From: Mongoliitalea lutea
Lineage (GTDB): Bacteria; Bacteroidota; Bacteroidia; Cytophagales; Cyclobacteriaceae
Assembly: GCF_014652135.1 (NCBI RefSeq)
Contig: NZ_BMYF01000009.1
Location: 36,914-100,913 of the forward strand
Reading direction: 5' to 3'
Length of the DNA stretch: 64,000 bases
Positions 46,324-54,851 of the stretch are shown here, piece after piece. Numbering within the stretch: position 1 is the stretch's first letter; every line of letters begins with the position of its first letter. Below the pieces are notes generated by a model. The model did not search any database, was not told where the DNA came from, and was given only the letters and a program-made list of their open reading frames with translations. Made by a program: the position numbers and the translations under genes.

Positions 46324-47715
46324 ATGAATTCAGGAAAGTTAAAGTTCAGTGCCTTGAGTCCTTTGATTCAATTCATTCAGAAGAGTACATTTAGCTCTTT
46401 CTTGTTGTTCTTTGCAGCATTGTTGGCGCTAATTTTAGCGAATACGCCTGCCAATAGTTCTATGCAATGGATCCTTAGCCAAAAAATAGGCTTCAGCATT
46501 GGTGAATTCAGTGTATACAAATCACTTTTATTATGGATCAATGATGGCTTGATGTCCATCTTTTTCTTTGTAGTAGGACTTGAATTGAAGCGTGAGATCG
46601 TAGCAGGCGAATTATCCAACCCTAAAAATGTACTGATGCCGATTGTTGGCGCCATTGGAGGAATGTTAATACCAGCTTCCATCTACATTGCTTTCAATGC
46701 AGGAAATGGCACTGAAAGTTTAAACGGTTGGGGAATCCCGATGGCAACCGATATCGCATTTGCGTTGGGCGTACTATACCTTTTGGGTCCTAGAGTTCCA
46801 ATACAGTTAAAAGTTTTCTTAACTGCTTTGGCAATTATAGACGATATTGGTGCTGTATTGGTAGTAGCGTTATTTTACACTTCAGAAATTTCTACATTTA
46901 ATCTGACAATTGGCCTTGGGATTTTAAGTTTGATGTTTGCCCTCAACCTCTTGGGCGTCCGTAGAGTATTTATTTTTGCTGTGTTAGGTATAGGGGGAGT
47001 TTGGTTGGCAACCTTATTATCTGGTGTACACGCTACCATTGCGGCTGTATTAGCGGCATTTGCCATTCCAGCTGATAGAAAAATTGATAAATCTGATTAC
47101 CTAAATTCTATTAGTAACCTGACTAAAAAGTTTAAAACAGCCAACAAGGCTGAGAAAGATGAGTATTTACTTTCAGCGGATGAAGAAAATATCATCGGTG
47201 AGATTAAGCGTATTTCAAAGGCATCCATCTCCCCACTGCAGCGTCTAGAGCGCAGCATGCATGGATTGGTTATTTACTTTGTAATGCCGGTATTTGCTCT
47301 AGCCAATGCGGGAGTTGTCATTGACAGTGATTGGATGGAAATGATTACCAGTCCAGTGGCCTTAGGTGTTGGCTTAGGGTTATTACTTGGTAAAATTATC
47401 GGTATTTTCGGCTTGTCAATGCTAGGCATCAAAATGAAGTTATTCACTATGCCTGCTGGATTGAATACCCGTTTATTGTTGGGAGTTTCTTTCTTGGCTG
47501 CGATTGGATTTACCATGTCCCTATTTATTAATTCGCTTGCATTTGAGACAGCTATCTATCAAGAGCAAGCCAAAATGGGGATCCTTTTAGCTTCCCTGAT
47601 CTCAGGTCTGTCGGGATATTCCATCATCAAACGGGAATTGAATAAAATCGATATGAAAAATGAAACAGCTTATCGGACAGAAAAACAGGAAAATGAGAAA
47701 GTACTGGTTGGGTAG
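46324..47715 (+). CDS. nhaA: Na+/H+ antiporter NhaA
   Basis: 463 residues, twelve membrane helices. Substrate-site residues are in ALAIIDDIGAV (the Asp pair of E. coli D163/D164), with MATDIAFALG and LELKREIVAGEL also intact. It carries an inserted Lys-rich cytoplasmic loop (about 255-300: SNLTKKFKTANKAEKDEYLL) and a short charged tail. NhaA exports Na+ in exchange for 2 H+. It lies 222 bp after pflA on the same strand, so it probably has its own promoter; linkage with acid-producing fermentation is suggestive only. Confidence 0.96.
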   Translation: MNSGKLKFSALSPLIQFIQKSTFSSFLLFFAALLALILANTPANSSMQWILSQKIGFSIGEFSVYKSLLLWINDGLMSIFFFVVGLELKREIVAGELSNPKNVLMPIVGAIGGMLIPASIYIAFNAGNGTESLNGWGIPMATDIAFALGVLYLLGPRVPIQLKVFLTALAIIDDIGAVLVVALFYTSEISTFNLTIGLGILSLMFALNLLGVRRVFIFAVLGIGGVWLATLLSGVHATIAAVLAAFAIPADRKIDKSDYLNSISNLTKKFKTANKAEKDEYLLSADEENIIGEIKRISKASISPLQRLERSMHGLVIYFVMPVFALANAGVVIDSDWMEMITSPVALGVGLGLLLGKIIGIFGLSMLGIKMKLFTMPAGLNTRLLLGVSFLAAIGFTMSLFINSLAFETAIYQEQAKMGILLASLISGLSGYSIIKRELNKIDMKNETAYRTEKQENEKVLVG

Positions 47716-47841
47716 TAAGTATCTTCTGAGCCGGAATTAGCGAATTATGGAGTGTGAATTAGGAACTTGAAGGGAATCTATATTACCTTTAAAAAAGGTA
47801 TGAAAAACATATTTGTTAAAAATTATTTTATCATGCTAAAT

Positions 47842-48216
47842 TCACACTCTATAATATCCTTCCTTCTTATATTGAAATACTCCTTTCAAGCTAGTTCCGG
47901 TAAGTCCTGAAAATCCTCCTAGCAAAAAACCAACGAGAAAAGTACCTACAAATAGTAGGTTTTCATTACTAATTCCCATTAAATCTGCCATTTGTTGGGG
48001 TAACTGGGAAGCAGTAGATACCGTAATCACTAATGCTTTGCTCAACCAAGCTATCCCAAAGCCTAACCCAGTCGCAAAAAATGCTGCCACATTATTTTCT
48101 AAGATCAGCAATGCCGTAAAACCTACAAACAACATAGAAATCCAAAAGGAAAACAAGCCTCCTAGAAAGTAGACAATCAAAAATACAACAATCAATTGTG
48201 TAGCGAATCTTATCAT
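47842..48216 (-). CDS. Small multi-pass membrane protein
   Basis: 124 residues from ATG 48216; the longer open frame upstream overlaps the preceding hydrolase gene and is not used. About three to four membrane helices (near 5-35, 38-58 and 88-105), ending in a basic tail KKEGYYRV. The TGA of the penicillin-acylase gene is separated from this ATG by a single base, so translation is coupled. The function is unknown. An inverted repeat overlaps its stop codon. Confidence 0.6.
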   Translation of the reverse strand: MIRFATQLIVVFLIVYFLGGLFSFWISMLFVGFTALLILENNVAAFFATGLGFGIAWLSKALVITVSTASQLPQQMADLMGISNENLLFVGTFLVGFLLGGFSGLTGTSLKGVFQYKKEGYYRV

Positions 48217-48217
48217 C

Positions 48218-50641
48218 TCAATTTTTAAATTTTGTAGTGAATAATACTCCGGACTGTTGGTCACGACTACGGAGATCAAAATTAACATATTCTCCATTTG
48301 CCCAAGTCTTGAGAAAATGATCGTAAAATCTACTTCCTGGATTACCTGACTGTCCTCCCGGATAGATTCCAAAGGCTTTGATTTGATCACCCATTTCTAC
48401 CACCATTCTCCAACTCGCACCATGCCTGGAACCCGTAGCATTTAAAATCCCCGCTCCTCCACCAGTGTAGACATTCGCTCGGCTGAAAGATTTAAAATTA
48501 GGTACTAAATGTTGAACAGTCGTATTTTTATAAGTTGCCCATGTATAATCAGCATTTTCTTCCTCCCAAGTTTTCATAAATGCGACCAAGGCCTCAAAAG
48601 ATTCTTTAACCAAATCTCTAGCTTGTTCTTTTTGGGAAGTCTCAGTTTTATCAAAAAACTCACTTTCTGGCTCTTCTGCTAATAATAATGTAGTCTGATA
48701 CTTATTGGGCAAAAGAATTGGTTTCCCTTCCATTTTCCACTTATCCCATATTAACTCATACAATTTATCCCACCATACCTGAAATAATGTAGGTTCAGAT
48801 TGATTGGGGTGAGTGAAGTAGTTCCAATCCGCCAATTGGGTAAAGTACTTTGCTTCGATAGAGTCAGAATTTAAAGATTCATCAAACCCTAACAAATTTA
48901 ACATCACTGGCAAAGCCTCGGCAGCATGAAGGTGAAAATTATCAAATTGTAGTGCCTGCATATCCTCTATCGTAATATTTTCCAACTCTTCCAATCGAGA
49001 ATTCAATCTTCTGTTTCTATAATGCTCATACGTAGCATCAAAAACATAATACGGATAGGATGGGTCTACAGGGTGCTGATTTGCCGATGAAACAAAACCT
49101 CTTTCAGGGTTTAAAGTGGCAGGATTATGTTCGAAAGGAATAAAACCTTGCCACTCATAAGCAGGGTCATTTCCATCCATCAAAAATTTACCTTGATCTT
49201 TCCATTTCAAAGGAAATCTCCCTTGAACTTTCATCGCAATATCACCGGATTTTGAAGCGAAAACAAAATTTTGTGCCGGAGAAGTATAGTGATTCAACGC
49301 AGCTATATAGTCTGCATGATTCTTTGCTTTATTAAGCTCTAGGAATGTTCGTTGCTCATTGGATTCCATATGGGCTGTCCAACGCAAAGCATAATTCATA
49401 TCGTCACGGTCTCCTCGGAAACTTCGATCAAATACAATTGGTCCATGATGTGTGTACACAATGGTGTCGATAAAATCCACCTTACCCTTAATTTTAAAGG
49501 TTTCAACACGAAAAGTACTTTGTATATAGCGATCATTATACAAATACTCTGTGCGATTATCATCTTTGAAAGTGATTTTATACCAATCCCTAGTATCACG
49601 GGTAGCATTAGTTACACCCCAAGCAATATGTTCATTAAATCCTGAAATAATCCCCAAAGCACCTGGTAAACTTGCTCCCTTGACAGTATGAGTTGGAGTG
49701 GATAATTGCAAGGAATACCAAATAGACGGTAGATTCATGCTCAAGTGTGGATCATTGGCCAAAATAGGCGCTCCAGAAGCGGTCTTTGAACCATGAACCG
49801 CCCAATTATTACTACCAGTACCTTCCTCAGGTTGCACTAAATTTTGAAAACCAACGGTCTCATTAGGGTACTTTATTGTGGCTGGTTTTTCAACAGAAAC
49901 AGGAGTAAAATCCCAATTTTTTGTTGACTCAATAATAGGGTCATTATCTCTAGGAAAGTCTGGATAGAATTTCCCCAAGACTGTCATACCCAATATATTT
50001 CGAAGATTGGTAAATTCTAAATCCCGATCGCCTACCAACATATCTGCCATATACTTTAAAAGCAGCATGGATTTGTAAGCAGACCAAGGTTCAGGACGGT
50101 AGTTTAGTATCTTATACTCCAAGGGTAACCGGGCGAGAGATAACTGATCGATGTATTGATTCACACCATCTGCATAAGCTTCCACCAATCGCATGGTTTC
50201 AGGCTCATTTTTTCCCAAATACTGCATCGCTGCTTCAGCTGCATAAGGCAATCCCTTTCTTCTCGCCATGCGGTCCAAGTCTAGAGCAATATCCCCGACG
50301 ATTTCGGTTATTCGACCTGAAGCAGCCATGGTTTGAAATTCCATTTGCCATAATCGATGCTGTGCCGTAACATATCCTTGAACCCGATACAAGTCTTCAT
50401 CATTTTCTGCAAAAATATGGGGGACTAAATATTCATCATAAACTACATTTACCTCCCCCTTCAGATTTTTTAAATTAATTTCTTTTTTAGCTAGTTCATC
50501 TTCACTATACGCATGCTGCCAAAACCCATGATGAGGATCTAAAAGAATACCTAACGGAGGGACTGTTTTGATAGAAATGGATAATATTACTCCAAGAGAA
50601 GCAGTAATTATTATTGAAACTAGAAAGCCTAAATAGCGCAT
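48218..50641 (-). CDS. Penicillin acylase family (peptidase S45) hydrolase
   Basis: 807 residues from ATG 50641; a TTG further upstream is less likely. An N-terminal hydrophobic signal or anchor is followed by the alpha chain (about 30-275). The autocatalytic N-terminal Ser is S277 in GTGSNNWAVHG, which starts the beta chain, and NDPHLSMNLPSIWY and ASGRHG-like ...TGSRHGASWRMV follow. The proenzyme self-cleaves to give alpha and beta subunits in the periplasm. Substrates may be N-acyl amino acids or acyl-homoserine lactones, but this is not shown by sequence. The small membrane gene is coupled to it downstream. Confidence 0.93.
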   Translation of the reverse strand: MRYLGFLVSIIITASLGVILSISIKTVPPLGILLDPHHGFWQHAYSEDELAKKEINLKNLKGEVNVVYDEYLVPHIFAENDEDLYRVQGYVTAQHRLWQMEFQTMAASGRITEIVGDIALDLDRMARRKGLPYAAEAAMQYLGKNEPETMRLVEAYADGVNQYIDQLSLARLPLEYKILNYRPEPWSAYKSMLLLKYMADMLVGDRDLEFTNLRNILGMTVLGKFYPDFPRDNDPIIESTKNWDFTPVSVEKPATIKYPNETVGFQNLVQPEEGTGSNNWAVHGSKTASGAPILANDPHLSMNLPSIWYSLQLSTPTHTVKGASLPGALGIISGFNEHIAWGVTNATRDTRDWYKITFKDDNRTEYLYNDRYIQSTFRVETFKIKGKVDFIDTIVYTHHGPIVFDRSFRGDRDDMNYALRWTAHMESNEQRTFLELNKAKNHADYIAALNHYTSPAQNFVFASKSGDIAMKVQGRFPLKWKDQGKFLMDGNDPAYEWQGFIPFEHNPATLNPERGFVSSANQHPVDPSYPYYVFDATYEHYRNRRLNSRLEELENITIEDMQALQFDNFHLHAAEALPVMLNLLGFDESLNSDSIEAKYFTQLADWNYFTHPNQSEPTLFQVWWDKLYELIWDKWKMEGKPILLPNKYQTTLLLAEEPESEFFDKTETSQKEQARDLVKESFEALVAFMKTWEEENADYTWATYKNTTVQHLVPNFKSFSRANVYTGGGAGILNATGSRHGASWRMVVEMGDQIKAFGIYPGGQSGNPGSRFYDHFLKTWANGEYVNFDLRSRDQQSGVLFTTKFKN

Positions 50642-50770
50642 AGAAAGGATAAATAGGATGTAGGGTGAATCAAACAAATATAGTTGTTACCTGAATTAAA
50701 ATTACTAAAAGTTCAAAAAAAATTTGGATCTTTTCAAGAACCCCTTGTATTAATAAACAGGCCATAAAAA

Positions 50771-50798
50771 AGCCTACTATTCAATAGAGTAGTAGGCT
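50771..50798 (-). terminator. Terminator after the DUF2911 gene
   Basis: Stem AGCCTACT/AGTAGGCT, extendable by further pairs toward the loop TTCAATAGA, with an A run on the left (T run on the - strand). Confidence 0.85.
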
Positions 50799-50820
50799 TG
50801 ATTAAGATAATTGTGATTAT

Positions 50821-51393
50821 CTATTTCATAACAATAGGCAACTTCAAACGCTCCCATCGTACGACCAATCCCGGTGATTCGATAGCAATGCTCAATTGTT
50901 CCTGACTTTCCTCCTGCCATTCTGGAGTAGATTCCACACGAAGCACATCATTGACATCTTTGTATTGAAAATGCCCATGCTCTAAATCCCATTCGGAATT
51001 AAAGATTACTGTCCATTTTCCCGACACTTTAGGAATTGTAAAAATAGAATATCTACCAGCTGCTAAGATCTCGCCCTCCACAGTGATATCCTGATCGATA
51101 TCAATATAGGTGGATTCATTGGCACCGGTTCTCCAAACTTCATTATATGGTACTAAGTCTCCCCAAATCACGCGACCTTTGACAGAAGGAGCTCCATATT
51201 GAACAAGTGCTTGAGCATTTCCAATAGTGCCTTCTAGGGTCCGAAGTGGGCTAGCTCTTTGCTCGGTAGCTTTGACCTCTGTTTGTGAATCATCAGCTGA
51301 TTCTTCTGTTTCTGCTGCTTTTTCAGCACCACAAGAGAATAAAAGCATAGAAGTAGCAAAGATTGCTGTTAAGAATAGATTGATTTTTTTCAT
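50821..51393 (-). CDS. DUF2911 lipoprotein
   Basis: 190 residues from ATG 51393; the lipobox LFSC places the Cys at 21, followed by an acidic linker (about 24-48). The DUF2911 core starts at ASPLRTLEGTIGNA and shows YGAPSVKGRVIWGDLVPYNEVWRTGANE, split here as two conserved blocks, then AGRYSIFTIP and WDLEHGHFQYK. It is a Bacteroidota outer-membrane/periplasmic family of unknown function. It is divergent from the M24 lipoprotein gene across 103 bp. Confidence 0.88.
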   Translation of the reverse strand: MKKINLFLTAIFATSMLLFSCGAEKAAETEESADDSQTEVKATEQRASPLRTLEGTIGNAQALVQYGAPSVKGRVIWGDLVPYNEVWRTGANESTYIDIDQDITVEGEILAAGRYSIFTIPKVSGKWTVIFNSEWDLEHGHFQYKDVNDVLRVESTPEWQEESQEQLSIAIESPGLVVRWERLKLPIVMK

Positions 51394-51496
51394 AGTTTCA
51401 TGAATTTTATCCCCGAAGATAAATAAAAATCCTTTTGTCATCAGCGTTAAGTTCGTATTTTTCACCGTTGATTCACTTAACTTTTACTCTCTAATC

Positions 51497-52849
51497 ATGA
51501 AGTCCTTATCGAGAATAACCATCTATTCTGCCTTTATTTTGATGCTTTCCACGGTTTTTACAGCCTGCCATACGGATACATCTAAAGAAGAAGCAAATTT
51601 TGACAACCCATTTGCTGGACCAAGTCCATGGCCTGAAATCCGAAAGCAACGGATCTCCGATTTACTTCCCCAGGCTATGAAAGCAGCTGAAGTAGATGCT
51701 TGGGCAATTATTTGCAGAGAAAATAATAATGACCCCATTGCCAAACACATCGGTGGTGAAAATGCAGGCGGTACGGCCCTATTTTTATTTTACTTAGATG
51801 GTGAAAAAGTAGTATCCAAAGCTTTCTCACCTGTTGGAGAGGCTACTGCTTTAGCTGAATTAGCGATTCATGATGAAGTTATTCCAGTTGATAGAGGAAA
51901 TTCAGCAATAAACATTGGAGCAACTTACATGCAAGGCAAAAGCTTTAATCGCATTGCGGTTAACAGTTCATTCAATGAATTATTGGCAGATGGTCTAAGC
52001 TATACACAAAGACAAACACTAGAAAAATCCTTAGGTAATTTAGCTTCTAAGTTAGTTTCTTCCGAAGAACTGATTTATGAATGGTTGGCAGTGAAACTTC
52101 CTGCTGAAATCGATATCATGACCAAAGCTGCTGAATTGACTGCACAGTGGCAGTTGGAAGCATACGCTCAGGTAATCCCCGGAACAACCACAGATGCGGA
52201 TGTAGCCCGTTTCTTGAAAAAGAAAATGGAACAGTATGGAGTAAAGGATGGCTGGTCTCCCGATCAAAATCCAAGTGTGAACTCCGGTTATGACCGAGGG
52301 CACTCCCACGCTACAGATAAAGTTATCATGCCTGGCGATGTGATCCAAACTGATTTTGGCATCCGAGTTTGGGATACTTGGGTTTCTGACATTCAGCGTT
52401 TTGCTTATGTTTTACGTGAAGGAGAAAGTCATGCACCGGATTCTGTGCAGTTTTACTTCGAATCATCTATAGGAGGAGGTAAAGCTGCATTTGATGCAAT
52501 GAAACCAGGAGTATTAGGCTATCAAGTGGACAAAGCTCAGAGGGACTGGATGACTGAAAGAGGATCACTTCCTGTGATGTGGAGTACCGGACATCCAGTA
52601 GGGTATGTAGCCCATGACATCGGACCAAACTTGGGCGGAGGCTTGCTTCCTGACCCAAGTGTTAGACCGGCAGCAATAAAACCTCTTAAAGAAGGAATGA
52701 TTTTCGCATTTGATGGTTTCCATGCCTGGGATTTACCTGATGGCTATACCAAAACCATCTCTGTGGAAGAAATGGCCGTAGTCACCAAAGATGGGGCAAG
52801 ATACCTTATTGAACCACAGACGGAGTTGGTGTTAATAAAGGGAAAGTAG
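51497..52849 (+). CDS. M24-family metallopeptidase lipoprotein
   Basis: 450 residues. Lipobox FTAC with Cys at 24. It has the same two-domain plan as the protein at 7211. Metal ligands appear to be D286 (QTDFG), D298 (WVSDIQ), H373 (VAHDIGP), D406 where the family normally has Glu (FAFDGFH), and E424 or E425 (SVEEMAV). The Glu-to-Asp change may alter metal affinity or activity. It probably cleaves N-terminal Xaa-Pro or related bonds outside the inner membrane. A paralogue with all Glu/Asp ligands intact is in the same window. Confidence 0.88.
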   Translation: MKSLSRITIYSAFILMLSTVFTACHTDTSKEEANFDNPFAGPSPWPEIRKQRISDLLPQAMKAAEVDAWAIICRENNNDPIAKHIGGENAGGTALFLFYLDGEKVVSKAFSPVGEATALAELAIHDEVIPVDRGNSAINIGATYMQGKSFNRIAVNSSFNELLADGLSYTQRQTLEKSLGNLASKLVSSEELIYEWLAVKLPAEIDIMTKAAELTAQWQLEAYAQVIPGTTTDADVARFLKKKMEQYGVKDGWSPDQNPSVNSGYDRGHSHATDKVIMPGDVIQTDFGIRVWDTWVSDIQRFAYVLREGESHAPDSVQFYFESSIGGGKAAFDAMKPGVLGYQVDKAQRDWMTERGSLPVMWSTGHPVGYVAHDIGPNLGGGLLPDPSVRPAAIKPLKEGMIFAFDGFHAWDLPDGYTKTISVEEMAVVTKDGARYLIEPQTELVLIKGK

Positions 52850-53109
52850 GAAGGAGGAATGACACAGTAAACCACCAGTTTATCATTCGAAATTTTCCAA
52901 CATCAGTAACCCGTAACTTTGGGTGTCTCGCAAAGGCACCAAGCCGCGGAAGGTTTCACGCCACGAGCACAACGATTGATCGCAACGACCGCAAAATAAG
53001 GTGTCCACAGTTTTTACAGATTGGCACAGAATAATTGGTTTGAAGGCGCATAGATCAATATAATTGGCGTGAAAATATGTCAAATTATCATGCTATAATT
53101 CATCTAGCA

Positions 53110-53315
53110 GCTCCATCGGAGCGGCCTACATTTTAGCAACGGGTTTCAACCCGTTGATGATAAATCATAATTAATGGCGAAGTGTCGTAGACACGATTGA
53201 CATGAGCTAAAGAATTTTATGTCGGCCGTCCCGATGGGACTATGGAAAAAGAGCTCGACCCATTTGATCCGAGGGTTGAAACCCTCGGCTAATACGTCGG
53301 TCGTCTCTACGAGAC
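53110..53315. repeat. Two triplets of REP-like hairpins
   Basis: First triplet: GCTCC-ATC-GGAGC (53110-53122), CAACGGGTT-TC-AACCCGTTG (53137-53156), GTGTC-GTA-GACAC (53182-53194). Second: GTCCC-GAT-GGGAC (53228-53240), CCGAGGGTT-GA-AACCCTCGG (53269-53288), GTCTC-TAC-GAGAC (53303-53315). Loop bases are the same up to reverse complement (GAT/ATC, GTA/TAC, GA/TC) while the stems vary with full pairing, which points to selection on structure. Confidence 0.8.
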
Positions 53316-53372
53316 TGCTCCAATAATTAGTAGGCAAGAAAAAACTTCTTTCAAATATGCGAATCTGTCTTG

Positions 53373-53428
53373 CTTCTTGATTCTTGGTTCTTGTTTCTAA
53401 TCTCTCGCATCTCGCATCTCGCTTCTAA
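53373..53428. repeat. Heptanucleotide repeats (NTTCTTG and CATCTCG)
   Basis: Three copies of NTTCTTG at 53373-53393 (CAAGAAN on the - strand), then TCTCTCG, CATCTCG, CATCTCG and CTTCTAA at 53401-53428. The 7-bp period matches the array at 2131. Confidence 0.8.
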
Positions 53429-54033
53429 TCTCTCTCTTCTCCTTTAAACGCCAAAAGCCTCTCACAAGCCTCTCGCAAGTACAGGAGATTGAACAGATTT
53501 GTCGCAGATTGAAAATTTTAGATTCATACAGATGAAAAAAGTCCTTTACGTTTCTTATACCAATAATCGTAGGTAGTACTTGCGCATTGAGACGTCAGAA
53601 AACCGGGCCGGCGTGAGCCTTGCGGGCAGAAGGATTTTTCTGACTAGCCTTTTTGGTTACTTTTGTGGCAATGACAAAAGTAACGACAATGAAAGTAAAG
53701 ATCCTCAATGAGATAAGTCCAATATGCAGCTTATAGATACCTAAAAAGGAAAAAACTCTTCTCAAAAAAATAAACCTAGGGGATTACAAATCCTCATTAT
53801 CTCCTGACCGAGATTGCAAATCTCAGTCAGCCTGAAAGCGCAGAAAAATCCACAAAGAAATATTTTTTTGGAGGAATTCGTGCAATTGCGAGCCATGCGA
53901 GTAAAAATTGAAAAAAATTCGTTCAATTCACTTAATTCTTGGTGTCTTAAATACCCCTACTCCTATTGTTAGTTCGTAAGGGATATCCCATCACTCCAAG
54001 TTCTTCATTCCACATTCTAAATTGTGTCACTCC

Positions 54034-54753
54034 TCACTGTCCATCACTCACTGCCACCAATTCCCCACCTTTTAAAACTCCCACAACAGGATACTGATTA
54101 AGGGTCAGGCAAAAATCTATATCCTCCTCTATTCCGTGATTTTGGAGACGCTTGGAGTGAGCGGCTTGGCTTAGAAACAATTTGAGTCGATGTTGATTGG
54201 ATTCATAAAGGCTGCGCATGGCAATTGTGGCATCGCAGTCAGTGGACATATAAGGCACCAAGGCCTGTGCTAACGCTCCTGCATACAAAGAGTCTTCCAA
54301 ATTAAATCTTCCCTTCCAGCCTGCACACACAATCAGCACATCTTCATTTTGCTCCAACAAGTAATTAGCTGTGGCTTCTAAATTTACAAATGCCCCAAGA
54401 ATGATTTGATTGGCTAAAGTCGCTGTCTTTTCAATGGCAACTGTTCCATTGGTAGTAGTCATAGCGATTTTTTTGCCAATATATTGCCCCTGAGTATATG
54501 CCAAAGGAGAGTTTCCCAACTCAAATCCTGCTGCTGTCTGCCCATTTCGCTCACCTGCAATCACGTAGCCCTCAGAAACTTTCGCACGACAACTTTCCAA
54601 GTCCATAACCGGAAGAATACCACTGACACCATTGGCCAAGGCAGCTGTCATAGTAGACGTTGCACGAAAGATATCTACAATCACTACATTCTTTGCTGCT
54701 ACTTCATGCAGCGATAAAAGCTCGGGACTCAAGCAAGTTTCAATTGTTGCCAT
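54034..54753 (-). CDS. comB: 2-phosphosulfolactate phosphatase family protein (ComB)
   Basis: 239 residues from ATG 54753; a longer frame upstream overlaps the preceding terminator and is not used. The ComB family motif VVIVDIFRATSTMTAALANG (about 23-42) is followed by GERNGQTAAGFELGNSP and TTTNGTVAIE, all hallmarks of the Mg-dependent phosphatase of coenzyme M biosynthesis. In bacteria, including Bacteroidota, the true substrate is uncertain; coenzyme M itself is unlikely. It lies 98 bp after gcvT, separated from it by a terminator. Confidence 0.92.
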   Translation of the reverse strand: MATIETCLSPELLSLHEVAAKNVVIVDIFRATSTMTAALANGVSGILPVMDLESCRAKVSEGYVIAGERNGQTAAGFELGNSPLAYTQGQYIGKKIAMTTTNGTVAIEKTATLANQIILGAFVNLEATANYLLEQNEDVLIVCAGWKGRFNLEDSLYAGALAQALVPYMSTDCDATIAMRSLYESNQHRLKLFLSQAAHSKRLQNHGIEEDIDFCLTLNQYPVVGVLKGGELVAVSDGQ

Positions 54754-54811
54754 AGGACAAATAGTGGGATTAAGTGGGTGAATTATCCAAAGAAGGTTAG
54801 GATAAAAAAGA

Positions 54812-54836
54812 AACGGAAAACACCTTGTTTTCCGTT
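54812..54836 (-). terminator. Terminator after gcvT
   Basis: Perfect 10-bp stem AACGGAAAAC/GTTTTCCGTT with a 5-base loop, followed on the - strand by TTCTTTTTT. Confidence 0.8.
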
Positions 54837-54851
54837 CCGTCAAGTAGCTAC

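Larger units (their letters stand above)
52850..54033. other. Gene-free region with REP-like hairpins and 7-bp repeats
   Basis: About 1.2 kb without a gene I can support. It holds six hairpins (53110-53315), heptamer repeats (53373-53428), phrases such as TCGCAAAGGCACCAAGCCGCG and AGGTGTCCACAGTTTTTACAG related to those near 3.0-3.3 kb, and A/T-rich sequence. Frames in it have no domain and cross the hairpins. Confidence 0.75.

Noticed and set aside
47784-47800. Terminator after nhaA (TACCTTT/AAAGGTA)
   Set aside because: The stem is short, AT-rich and not followed by a T run on either strand.
48217-48390. Longer start for the small membrane protein
   Set aside because: It would overlap the end of the penicillin-acylase gene by 170 bases in another frame; the ATG at 48216 directly after that gene's stop is the natural coupled start.
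54754-54843. N-terminal extension of ComB
   Set aside because: The extra 30 residues pass through the gcvT terminator hairpin and do not resemble ComB; MATIETCLS at 54753 is the expected start.
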